NCBI GenBank assembly: GCA_020633195.1
Contig: JACKEC010000019.1
Coordinates: 186,001 to 250,000, forward strand
Reading direction: 5' to 3'
DNA: 64,000 bases
From: Sandaracinaceae bacterium
Lineage (GTDB): Bacteria > Myxococcota_A > Polyangia > Polyangiales > Sandaracinaceae
Shown here piece by piece: positions 9,384 to 18,401 of this stretch (position 1 is its first letter; every line of letters begins with the position of its first letter). The notes below the pieces were generated by a model. That model was not told the DNA's origin and ran no database searches. It saw only the letters and a program-made list of their open reading frames with translations. Made by a program: the position numbers and the translations under genes.

Positions 9384-11261
9384 ATGAATTACCGCCAGCG
9401 GTTCTGGGCTGTACCTGCCCTCTGTCTCGCGCTCGTCGCCTTCGGGTGCATCGAGCGGGAGGGCCGCCCCGTGAACCCGTGCACCAACGTCACCATTGGC
9501 CAGGCCATCCAGGTGACGAACGTCGACAAGGTCGACCTTCTCTTCATGGTCGACAACTCGAACTCGATGACCGAGGAGCAGGCTTCGCTCACGGCCGAGT
9601 TCCCGACGCTGGTGAACATCCTCGCGTCGGGTGACTTCGACCAGGACGGCGACGACGCCAGCGACGGCGAGGACGGGGACGAGGACTTCGATCCCGTCCG
9701 CGACCTCAACATCGGCGTCGTCACGTCCGACATGGGCACCGGCGGCTTCACCGTCCCGACGTGCGCGCGCTCGGACTTCGGTGACGACGGCATCCTGCGC
9801 ACGCAGGGCCGGACGGACATCGCGGGCTGCATGGCGACGTACCCGTCGTTCCTGAACTTCCGCCCCGACAGCGGCGGCAACCCGGCGGACTTCGCCCGGG
9901 ACGTCGCGTGCGTCGCGACCACGGGCACGGGCGGCTGCGGCTTCGAGCAGCAGCTCGAGGCGACGCTCAAGGCGCTCTCGCCCTCAACGCCCACCACGTG
10001 GACCGCGGACGGCTTCGCCGCGCCGACGTTCTTCCGCAACACCTTCGGTCACGCGGACACGAACAACGACGGCTTCGTCCGGAACGACTCGGTGCTCGCC
10101 GTCATCCTCGTCTCGGACGAGGAGGACTGCTCGGCGCGTGACCCGGAGCTCTTCAACCCGTCGAGCGCCACCTACGGCGCGACCGACCTGAACCTCCGCT
10201 GCTTCGCTCACGCGGACGCCGCGCTGCACCCGGTCAGCCGCTTCGTCGATGGCCTGATCCAGCTCCGCAACCGCTCGGGCCTGCTCATCTTCGCGCCCAT
10301 CGTCGGCATCCCGGTCGACCTGACCCCGGCGCCCGGCGCGCGCCCGAACTACGACGCCCTCGTCTCCGAGGACCCGGCCATCCGCGACGACCGCATGGAA
10401 GAGCGCGTCGATCCCTCGATGCCGAGCCGCCTGCAGCCCAGTTGCAACGTGCCCGGCCGCGGCGTGGCCTTCCCGCCCGTCCGCATCGTGCGCGTCGCGC
10501 AGCGCCTCGAGGCGCTCGGCGCGGGCGTCACGGTCCAGTCGATCTGTCAGGAGTCGTTCCGCGGCGCGCTCGTCGAGGTCATCCGGCAGATCAAGAGCGC
10601 GCTCGGCGCCGCGTGTCTGCCGCGTCGCCTCAACCTCGAGGCCGACGGCAGCGTCTCCTGCGACGTCGTCGCGGTCATGCCTTCGGGTCAGGCCTGCGCG
10701 GACCTCCCGGGCGCGACCCCGAAGATGGAGGCGGGCGCCCCCGTGTTCGAGGGTGACCGTCCCGTCTGCGTCCTCGAGCAGCAGGTCCCCGACAACCGCA
10801 CCCTCGGCGCGTCGCCCCCCACGGCGGCGGGCTGGTACTACGACACCTTCACGACCGAAGGTCAGACGAACTGCGAGACGTCCGCCACGGTCCCGTGGCA
10901 GCGCATCGCGTTCACCGCGCAGCCGCCGTCGGGCGCCGAGGTCCGCCTCGAGTGCTTCCAGTCGGTCCAGGAGGGCGGTGACGGCGACGTCACCATCGGC
11001 ACCTTCTGCGAGCCCACCACCGGCGCGCTGACCTCCGACCCGGGCCGGACGTGCGCCGAGGGCAGCATGGGCGGCACGGCGCTCGGCTGTGACGTCAACA
11101 CGCGGTCCTGCGGCGTCCCCTGCGGCGTCGACGCGGACTGCCGCGGCGCCGGCCTCGTCGGCTACGTCTGCGACACCCGCCCGCTCGAGACGGTCAACCC
11201 CGACCAGTTCCCGGGCAACGCCACGCCGTACAACTTCTGCGTGAACCCCACCTGCGGCTGA
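9384..11261 (+). CDS. VWA-domain lipoprotein, paralogue of the preceding gene
   Basis: A 625-residue lipoprotein (lipobox LVAFGC, Cys22) with the same architecture as the gene before it: a short CIEREGRPV linker, MIDAS motif MVDNSNSMTEEQ, an acidic insert (DGDDASDGEDGDEDFD), the LVSDEEDCS strand, and a longer Cys-rich C-terminus. The conserved phrases CxxRxGxPxxP, D-V-D-LLF-VDNS-SM and CGFEQ(Q/P)LEA shared by the two proteins indicate tandem duplication followed by divergence. ATG start with GAGGAG 4 bases upstream. A strong terminator follows. Confidence 0.85.
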   Translation: MNYRQRFWAVPALCLALVAFGCIEREGRPVNPCTNVTIGQAIQVTNVDKVDLLFMVDNSNSMTEEQASLTAEFPTLVNILASGDFDQDGDDASDGEDGDEDFDPVRDLNIGVVTSDMGTGGFTVPTCARSDFGDDGILRTQGRTDIAGCMATYPSFLNFRPDSGGNPADFARDVACVATTGTGGCGFEQQLEATLKALSPSTPTTWTADGFAAPTFFRNTFGHADTNNDGFVRNDSVLAVILVSDEEDCSARDPELFNPSSATYGATDLNLRCFAHADAALHPVSRFVDGLIQLRNRSGLLIFAPIVGIPVDLTPAPGARPNYDALVSEDPAIRDDRMEERVDPSMPSRLQPSCNVPGRGVAFPPVRIVRVAQRLEALGAGVTVQSICQESFRGALVEVIRQIKSALGAACLPRRLNLEADGSVSCDVVAVMPSGQACADLPGATPKMEAGAPVFEGDRPVCVLEQQVPDNRTLGASPPTAAGWYYDTFTTEGQTNCETSATVPWQRIAFTAQPPSGAEVRLECFQSVQEGGDGDVTIGTFCEPTTGALTSDPGRTCAEGSMGGTALGCDVNTRSCGVPCGVDADCRGAGLVGYVCDTRPLETVNPDQFPGNATPYNFCVNPTCG

Positions 11262-11283
11262 GCGACTCCCTCGCTCGCACCTG

Positions 11284-11312
11284 AAGAGGGCCGGCTCACG
11301 CCGGCCCTCTTT
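11284..11312 (+). terminator. rho-independent terminator
   Basis: A 12 bp perfect stem (AAGAGGGCCGGC and its complement) with a 4-base TCAC loop, followed by T residues (TTTGCGTTT), 22 bases after the stop of the second VWA gene. Confidence 0.85.
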
Positions 11313-11339
11313 GCGTTTGTGCGACAGGGCTGTCGCTTC

Positions 11340-11836
11340 GGTCGTGGAATTTCGCGCGAAGGGCGCGAAGGGAGCAAAGGGGGGCCTAGAGTCGGTGAAC
11401 CAGCCGCGTGATTCCGTCCTTCATGGTCGGAGCTCCGAAGTTGAGCAGCAGACCAATCGGGAGGCCCGTGAACCGGAGGTACGTGATCGTCTGCCGCTTG
11501 TGGACGGGGAGCGTTCCGGCGAGAGCCTTGAGCTCCACGAGGACGATCTGGTCGACGATCAGGTCGGCCCGAAAGCCTCCGACGATCCGGAGATCCTCAT
11601 AGCGGATGTCGATCGGAACCTGCGTTCGGACCGACAGCCCTCGTCTGCCGAGCTCATGGGCCAATGCCGCCTCGTACGCTGACTCGAGCATCCCCGGCCC
11701 CAGAGCGCGATGGACCTTGATCGCTGCGTCCACGACGATTCGCGCCACCCGATTCGCTCTAAGCGCCCGCGCCTCGCGCTCCGTCGCCCTCACTTCTTTG
11801 CCCCCTTTCGCGAGCTTCGCGCGAAATTCCACGACC
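11340..11836. mobile_element. inverted-repeat cassette carrying a GxxExxY gene
   Basis: The two ends are perfect 22 bp inverted copies (11340-11361 and 11815-11836) whose inner 18 bases read GTGGAATTTCGCGCGAAG. Each end continues as a degenerate CGCGAAGG/GCAAAG-rich repeat of ~40 bp. Between them lies one gene, on the minus strand. The right end stops 7 bp before the recA stop codon. Related end sequences recur at 14.49, 22.01 and 58.36 kb. The whole looks like a small, non-autonomous repeat-borne unit. Confidence 0.7.
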
Positions 11837-11841
11837 CTCAC
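11386..11841 (-). CDS. GxxExxY family protein
   Basis: Up to 151 residues. The family motif is visible as GMLESAYEAAL (G-x-x-E-x-x-Y), followed by VPIDIRYEDLRIVGGFRADL and LVELKAL, an arrangement like PD-(D/E)xK nuclease folds (D...E-x-K: DLIVDQIVLVELK). The biochemical function of the family is not established. The first ~16 residues of the longest frame are encoded by the cassette's terminal repeat, so the true start may be a GTG at 11793 instead of the GTG at 11841. Its stop lies inside the cassette. Confidence 0.8.
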   Translation of the reverse strand: MRVVEFRAKLAKGGKEVRATEREARALRANRVARIVVDAAIKVHRALGPGMLESAYEAALAHELGRRGLSVRTQVPIDIRYEDLRIVGGFRADLIVDQIVLVELKALAGTLPVHKRQTITYLRFTGLPIGLLLNFGAPTMKDGITRLVHRL

Positions 11842-11842
11842 C

Positions 11843-12835
<993 letters not shown>

Positions 12836-12850
12836 GACAACTTTCCTTTC

Positions 12851-14368
12851 TCAATTGGACGCGCGACGCGCCGGGGACCGCCCCGGCTCGCCGCGGTCGA
12901 AGATGCGGTAGCTCAGCGCCTCGGCGACGTGGTCGGGGCGCACCGACGGTCGGTCGTCGAGGGCCGCGATCGTCACCGCCACCCGCGTCGCGCGCGCGAC
13001 CCCGCGCATCGACAGGCCCATCGCCTCGGCCGCGTCGATCATCAGCTCGCGCGACTCGCCGGGGAGCGAGTCGAGCAGCTCGCCGACGGAGCGGTCCGAG
13101 CGCAGCCCCTCGGACTCGAGGCGCCCGCGCGCGAGCTCCACGCGCGCCCGGACGAGCTGGCTCGACTCCCCGGGCGTGCCGCCGTGGAGCGATCGCAGCT
13201 CGACCTTGGGCAGGTGCACGTGCAGGTCGAAGCGATCGAGGATCGGACCGCTCACGCGCGCCCGGTAGCGCTCGATCCGCGCCGGCGTGCAGCGGCAGAG
13301 GCGGGTGGGGTCCTCGTCGAAGCCGCACGGGCACGGGTTCATCGCCGCGACCACGAGCGCGCCGGCGGGCATCCGCTCGCGCCCCTTCGCGCGCGACACG
13401 ATCACCTCGCCGCGCTCCATGATCGTGCGGAACGACTCGATCGCCGGCCGCGCGAACTCGGGCAGCTCGTCGAGGAAGAGCACGCCGCCGTGCGCGAGCG
13501 TCACCTCCCCGGGCCGGATCGGATCGCCGCCGCCCGTGAGCGCCGCGGTCGAGGCGGTGTGATGCGGAGCGCGGAACGGGCGCCGCACGATCCGCCCGAC
13601 GCCGAGCCCGGCGGCGCTCGCGATCGCGACGAGCGAGAGCGCCTCCTCCCGGCTCGGCCGCGGGAGGATCCCGGGCAGGCGCCGCGCGAGCATCGTCTTG
13701 CCCGCGCCCGGCGGCCCGACCATCAGCAGGTGGTGGTTGCCGGCGGCGGCGATCTCGAGCGCGCGCTTCGCCGTGTCCTGCCCCTGGACGTCGGCGAGGT
13801 CCGCGCTCGCGTGCGTGGCCACCTGCGGTCCGTCGCCGCTCGCGACGGGGAGCTCGAGCTCGCCCCCGAGGTGCGCCACCGCGCCGGCGAGATCGCCCGC
13901 GCCGCGGCAGTCGATGCCGTCCACGAGGCTCGCCTCCTCGAGCTGTGCCCGCGGGACGATCGCCGATCGCAGGCCGCGCTCGCGCGCGCAGACGAGCTGC
14001 GGGATGAGCCCTCGCGCCGAGCGCAGCTCGCCGGTGAGGGAGAGCTCACCGAAGAGGAAGGTCTCTTCGAGCCGGTTGGGCGCGCAGCGACCGCACGCCC
14101 CGAGCAGCGCGACGGCGATGGCGAGGTCGAGCGACGCGCCGCGCTTCTTGAGGTCGGCCGGCGCGAGGTTGAGGACCGCGCGCCGCGGCGGCAGCTCGAA
14201 GCCGCTGTTGAGGATGGCCGCCCGCACCCGCACGCGGCTCTCGCGCACCGCGGTCTCGGGCAGCCCCACGATCTCGAAGCCGGGTAAGCCGTTGGCGAGG
14301 TGGACCTCCACGTCCACCGCGCGCGCCTCGACCCCGACCACACAACCCGCTCTCGCTCTCGCCAACAT
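12851..14368 (-). CDS. comM: YifB/ComM-family Mg-chelatase-like AAA+ protein
   Basis: A 505-residue protein of the ComM family, the hexameric helicase that helps branch migration during natural transformation. It has the N-terminal Lon-like fold (VDVEVHLANGLPGFEIVGLP), Walker A GPPGAGKTM, Walker B GVLFLDELPEF, the zinc-finger-like CPCGFDEDPTRLCRC, and the Mg-chelatase C-terminal domain. ATG at 14368 gives MLARARAG, the usual family beginning; an ATG at 14386 would add six residues. It precedes recA by 15 bp on the same strand, joining two recombination functions. Confidence 0.92.
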   Translation of the reverse strand: MLARARAGCVVGVEARAVDVEVHLANGLPGFEIVGLPETAVRESRVRVRAAILNSGFELPPRRAVLNLAPADLKKRGASLDLAIAVALLGACGRCAPNRLEETFLFGELSLTGELRSARGLIPQLVCARERGLRSAIVPRAQLEEASLVDGIDCRGAGDLAGAVAHLGGELELPVASGDGPQVATHASADLADVQGQDTAKRALEIAAAGNHHLLMVGPPGAGKTMLARRLPGILPRPSREEALSLVAIASAAGLGVGRIVRRPFRAPHHTASTAALTGGGDPIRPGEVTLAHGGVLFLDELPEFARPAIESFRTIMERGEVIVSRAKGRERMPAGALVVAAMNPCPCGFDEDPTRLCRCTPARIERYRARVSGPILDRFDLHVHLPKVELRSLHGGTPGESSQLVRARVELARGRLESEGLRSDRSVGELLDSLPGESRELMIDAAEAMGLSMRGVARATRVAVTIAALDDRPSVRPDHVAEALSYRIFDRGEPGRSPARRASN

Positions 14369-14386
14369 GCGAGGCGCCCTGCGCAA

Positions 14387-14686
14387 GCGGCGCGCCGGAG
14401 ATGCGGCTCAATGATCCCGCGGACTTACGGGCGCGGATCGGCGGAGGCGGCGAAAGGGCGGCGGCGATCGCCGCTCGCTGGGGTCCGGGGTCGTGGAATT
14501 TCGCGCGGAGGGCGCGAAGGGAGCAAAGAGGTTCTTTGGTGTCGGCCTCAGCCCGAACGGCGTTCGTGCGCGGCGCGTCCGGAGGGCACGTTCGCGCCAG
14601 AGACGGCCTACGTGCCGTTCTTCATCGCGGCGCTGTTCCTCGTCGCGCTGGGCTTGAAGCGCCGCTTCGTGCGGCCGACCGGTAGC
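14387..14686. repeat. intergenic stretch with a solo copy of the cassette end repeat
   Basis: At 14491-14535 lies TCGTGGAATTTCGCGCGG followed by AGGGCGCGAAGGGAGCAAAG, matching the left end of the 11.34 kb cassette. No inverted partner is found nearby. On the plus strand, 14600-14670 could encode a short hydrophobic stretch (VPFFIAALFLVALGLKRRF), possibly a relic of a membrane protein C-terminus, but there is no start and no proper stop. Confidence 0.55.
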
Positions 14687-15520
14687 TCACGGCTCGGCGC
14701 AGCGGCGCTCGCTCGTGACGTCGCGGAAGACCATTCGGCGGTCGGTGACGGTGCAGTCCCAGCCGTCGAGCGAGTCCACCGTGGCGCCGGCCGCGTCGGC
14801 GGTGATGCGGCCTCGGCAGATCGTGGCGCCCTCGCCGAAGTCGAAGTCGAGGGTGTACTCGCTGCCCTGGTCGAGCACGCCCGGGAGCGTCTCGCTGATC
14901 GTCCCGCCCGCGACCGCGCCGATCACCATGATGCCGGGCGTCGTCTGCTGCGCGGGCGCGCCGGGCGATTCGCGGAAGTCCCGCGTGACCGAGATGACGA
15001 GGAGCTGGCCGTCGTGCGCCTCCTGGCCGGTGACGTTCACGATCAGGTCGCTGAGCGGCTCCGCCGCGGGGTCGGCGCCGATGTCGTCGAACATGACGTC
15101 GTGGATGAACTCGAGCGACGCCTCGCCGTCGCCGGAGTCGACGAGCTCGCGGCGCCACAGGTGATCCTCGCCGGGCGCGCTGAGCATCCCGTCCATGTTG
15201 AGGTCCGCGTAGAAGTCGACGCGGTTCGCGGCGAACGAGGCGCCGAGCGGCCAGAACAGCTCGAAGCAGCCGGTCGGGAGCGGGTTGATGATCGCGCGCG
15301 CCTCGACCTCGGAGCGGCTCGTCGGATCGTCCGGATCTCCCGGGCGGATGATCTGGATGTCGTTGTACTGCCCGATGTGCGGGTTCATGTCGATCAAGGT
15401 CACGCGCACGTCGCGTTTGCCGTTGAGGTTCGGCTGGAGGTCGCGGACCTCGTCCTCGACGATCAGCGAGCACCCGGTGCTCAGGGTCAGCGCGAGCGCG
15501 ATGGCGATGCGGGCGTTCAC
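14687..15520 (-). CDS. hypothetical lipoprotein
   Basis: A 277-residue lipoprotein: VNARIAIALALTLSTGC signal and lipobox (Cys at ~17), then a beta-rich body without recognised motifs (DVRVTLIDMNPHIGQYND, FYADLNMDGML). Two late Cys (ICRG, DCTV) may pair. The GTG start at 15520 overlaps the stop of the upstream TPR gene as GTGA, so the two are coupled and likely act together at the envelope. Function unknown. Confidence 0.75.
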   Translation of the reverse strand: MNARIAIALALTLSTGCSLIVEDEVRDLQPNLNGKRDVRVTLIDMNPHIGQYNDIQIIRPGDPDDPTSRSEVEARAIINPLPTGCFELFWPLGASFAANRVDFYADLNMDGMLSAPGEDHLWRRELVDSGDGEASLEFIHDVMFDDIGADPAAEPLSDLIVNVTGQEAHDGQLLVISVTRDFRESPGAPAQQTTPGIMVIGAVAGGTISETLPGVLDQGSEYTLDFDFGEGATICRGRITADAAGATVDSLDGWDCTVTDRRMVFRDVTSERRCAEP

Positions 15521-16377
15521 AGCGAGCCTCCGATCGTGCCGTAGCACCCGTCGCCCGTGCACATCACGCTCGCCTGGGGCGCGTCGTCGGAGCTGCCGCC
15601 GAGGCCGAACACGAGGCTGAGGATGAGGCCGGTCACGGCTACGGCGCCGCCCCCGAAGAGTAAGAAGTCGCCGACGAGGGCCATCGTGCGGGCGTTGTCG
15701 CGCCGCTCGTCGAGGTTCACCTGAGGCAGGCATTGCCCCATGTCGTCGCACTCGCCGCGGAGGGCGCTCGCCTCGCTCAGCGCGAGGCCGCCGACGACCG
15801 CGCCGGCGATCGTCGCCGCCGCGCCCACGCCGAACACGACCCACGGCCACGCCTCGGGGGCGGCCTCGGCCTCGCGGCGGGCGCGCGCCTCCTGCTCGGC
15901 CCGCCGGCTGTTCTCCTCCGCGCGTCGCTCCGCGTCGGTGAGCTGCTCCTGACGCTGCTGCTCCTGCTCGATGACCCGGCGCAGCTCCTCGAGGCGCGCC
16001 TGGAGGTTCACGCGGTCGGGCGCGTTGGGCACCTGCTCGAGGTAGCCCTCCAGCATCGCCGCCGCGCGGCGCGACTGGTGGGCCTCGCGGTACGCGATGT
16101 ACGCGTTGTACTGCAGCTCGGCCCGGCCGCTCAGCTCGAAGGCCTCCTCGAACTGCTGCGCCGCTTCGATGAACCGCCCCTCGTCGTAGTACCGCGTGGC
16201 GATCTGGAAGTGCTCTCGAGCGCGCGTGTCGTCGAGCTCGCGGTCGGTCGTCATGCCACCGCCCTGCATGGCCTCTTCGGCGTTGGGGTGAGCCTCGTCC
16301 CCGCCCTGGGCGGCGACCGGGGTCGCCCACGCCAGAGCCACGATCACGGCAGCTACGGTCGGTGTTCTTCGAAGCAT
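15517..16377 (-). CDS. TPR protein with signal peptide and two C-terminal membrane helices
   Basis: A 286-residue protein. A signal peptide (MLRRTPTVAAVIVALAWA, cleavage after VAA) is followed by TPR-like helices (HFQIATRYYDEGRFIEAAQQ, LQYNAYIAYREAHQSRRAAA), a Gln/Glu-rich coiled coil (RRVIEQEQQRQEQLTDAERR), a transmembrane helix (WPWVVFGVGAAATIAGAVVG) and a second one (LFGGGAVAVTGLILSLVFGL). This layout is common in Polyangiales. ATG at 16377 is preferred because AGGA lies 8 bases upstream; ATG at 16386 is the alternative. Periplasmic scaffold function is an inference. Confidence 0.78.
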   Translation of the reverse strand: MLRRTPTVAAVIVALAWATPVAAQGGDEAHPNAEEAMQGGGMTTDRELDDTRAREHFQIATRYYDEGRFIEAAQQFEEAFELSGRAELQYNAYIAYREAHQSRRAAAMLEGYLEQVPNAPDRVNLQARLEELRRVIEQEQQRQEQLTDAERRAEENSRRAEQEARARREAEAAPEAWPWVVFGVGAAATIAGAVVGGLALSEASALRGECDDMGQCLPQVNLDERRDNARTMALVGDFLLFGGGAVAVTGLILSLVFGLGGSSDDAPQASVMCTGDGCYGTIGGSL

Positions 16378-16454
16378 CGCGCTCATCCTAACCCAGTCGT
16401 CGCAAACGGCGACAAAGCCTGACAGTCCGCATACGCGCCGGGACCCCATGCGGA

Positions 16455-18353
16455 TCAGTCGGGGCCGGGACACCGCCACTCCACGCCGACACGTCGGACC
16501 CGGGGCGCGCCGATCTGGCCGTCGACCTCGAGGGTGAGCCGGACCTCGATCACGCCTCCGACCGGCAGGGTCAGCGCCCACGGGCTCGGAGCGTCGGGGA
16601 TCTCGCCGAGGCGCGTCCACGCGGCCGCCGCCAGGCCCGCCTCGGTCACCGCGTGCCGGACGTCGACGAGCACGCGGCCGTTCGCGCCGGGGGTCCCCGC
16701 GAGGTGGACGTTGACCCACTCGGTCTCGACGTCAGGACCGCAGCCGGCGAAGACGTGGGTCGCCGACGCCTCGGGCACCAGGCCGTAGCGGACGCGGTTG
16801 CCCACCAGATCTCCCTGCACGTGCGGCGCGTGGCCGACGGGGACCTGCGCGGTGACCTGGCCCGTCTCGGGATCCACCCGCGTCGCGACGCCGATGTCGC
16901 CCTCGTCGGTGCGGGAGCTGACGCCCCACACCTGGCCGAACGCGTCCACCGCGACGCCGATCGTCTCGATCGGGTTCGTCGTCTCGTCGATCACCGAGAG
17001 CGTCTCGAGGACGCGGAAGGGGTCGAGCCCCACCGAGCTCACCATCGAGCCGGTGTGGGCGATCCACATCCGATCGACGCCGTCGAAGGTCGCCGCGCGC
17101 GGGCTCGCGGGCGAGGTCCGGGTCTGCCACAGGTCGAGCGCCGGGTCGTACGTCGCGAGGCGGTCGCACGAGAAGCCGGTCATCAGCAGCCGACCGTCGC
17201 GATCGGCGGCGAGGCCGTAGAGCAGGTAGCAGGGGAGGGGGACCTCGATGCGCTCGACGGTCGGCTCGGCGGGGCGAGGGTCGATCCGCACCAGGATCCC
17301 GTCGCGCTCGATCATCCAGAGGATGCCCCACGGATCGAACGTGGCGGCGTAGGGGTGGAAGCCCGGGATCTCGACCCGCCGGAGCACCGCGCCGGTGAGG
17401 CCGTCGATCTCGACGACCGCCTCGGCGTCGTGGAGCCCGATCCAGGCGTCCCCGCCCGCGATCCCGTCGAGCCCCGTGTCGCCGTCGATGGCGATCGCGC
17501 GGGCCACCGCGCCGGACTCGCCCACCTCGACGTGGAGCGCGACGCACTCGTCCTCGTCGATCGCGAGCACGTCGGCGGGACCGGACGACGTCCGCACGAC
17601 GCCGTCCCCGTCCCTGTCGACGCAGCGGTCGCGCTCCCCGAAGATCCGCGTCGCCGACGGCACGCCTTCGAACTCGCGGTTCAGGACCCACGCGTCGCCG
17701 AGGTGGTCCACCGCGACGCGGCTCGGCTCGGTCCCGCCGCTCGGGTACCGCGCCGTCTCGACGGCAGCGTCCACGTCGATCCGCGAGACGGTGCCCTCCG
17801 CGCTGTTCGCCACCCACAACGCGCCGAACGTCTTCTCGACGGTCGCGAGCGTGGCCTCGCCGAAGCGCGTCAACGCGATCCCGCCCTCCGCGACGAAGGG
17901 CTCGGGCTCCTCCCCCCAGACCCCCCCGAGGCAGCCGGGCGTGCAGCCCCCGCAGGGGCTCACGACGCCCTCGTCGACGAGCCCGTCGCAGTCCTCGTCG
18001 GTGCCGTTGCACTGCTCGGAGAGGGGGCCGACCCCGCCGAGGCACGAGCCCCAGTGATCGTTCACGCAGACGGTCTGCCCCGCGACGCACATCCCGATCC
18101 CCGCGACCGCGTCGAGGCACGACGCGCGGGAGCCCGCGAGGCAGGGGCAGCCGGTCGAGGTCGGCTCCGCCGCGCAGTCGGGCGGCGGTATGGATGCGCA
18201 ATCGACGTTGCGGTCTGCGTTGTCGGGATCGCAGTCCTCGCCGAGCATGCAGCCGGGCCCGTAGCCGTCGCGGTCGGTGTCGACGCAGTCGCCGCCTCCG
18301 TCACAGCACGTCAGGGCCAACCAAGCGATCCAAGCGAGGCGCGATGAGCGCAC
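16455..18353 (-). CDS. MopE-motif and beta-propeller lipoprotein
   Basis: A 632-residue secreted protein. A short signal peptide ends at LALTCC, a lipobox-like site. Residues ~20-130 are Cys/Asp-rich with the MopE putative metal-binding motif (DTDRDGYGPGCMLGEDCDPD and CNGTDEDCDGLVDEGV). The remaining ~480 residues form repeated beta-propeller blades of the NHL/virginiamycin-lyase type (ALWVANSAEGTVSRIDVD, RVAVDHLGDAWVLNR, AATFDGVDRMWIAHTG). GTG start. It lies 48 bp downstream of the epimerase gene. An outer-surface binding or sensor protein is likely; no catalytic residues can be named. Confidence 0.85.
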   Translation of the reverse strand: MRSSRLAWIAWLALTCCDGGGDCVDTDRDGYGPGCMLGEDCDPDNADRNVDCASIPPPDCAAEPTSTGCPCLAGSRASCLDAVAGIGMCVAGQTVCVNDHWGSCLGGVGPLSEQCNGTDEDCDGLVDEGVVSPCGGCTPGCLGGVWGEEPEPFVAEGGIALTRFGEATLATVEKTFGALWVANSAEGTVSRIDVDAAVETARYPSGGTEPSRVAVDHLGDAWVLNREFEGVPSATRIFGERDRCVDRDGDGVVRTSSGPADVLAIDEDECVALHVEVGESGAVARAIAIDGDTGLDGIAGGDAWIGLHDAEAVVEIDGLTGAVLRRVEIPGFHPYAATFDPWGILWMIERDGILVRIDPRPAEPTVERIEVPLPCYLLYGLAADRDGRLLMTGFSCDRLATYDPALDLWQTRTSPASPRAATFDGVDRMWIAHTGSMVSSVGLDPFRVLETLSVIDETTNPIETIGVAVDAFGQVWGVSSRTDEGDIGVATRVDPETGQVTAQVPVGHAPHVQGDLVGNRVRYGLVPEASATHVFAGCGPDVETEWVNVHLAGTPGANGRVLVDVRHAVTEAGLAAAAWTRLGEIPDAPSPWALTLPVGGVIEVRLTLEVDGQIGAPRVRRVGVEWRCPGPD

Positions 18354-18401
18354 GCCCTGAGTGTAGTCAAGAAGGGCGCGTCGTCGCCGCCTCGCGGCGA
18401 T

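Noticed and set aside
14600..14690. Short hydrophobic plus-strand stretch (VPFFIAALFLVALGLKRRF)
   Set aside because: No start codon or stop in context; it may be a relic or chance.
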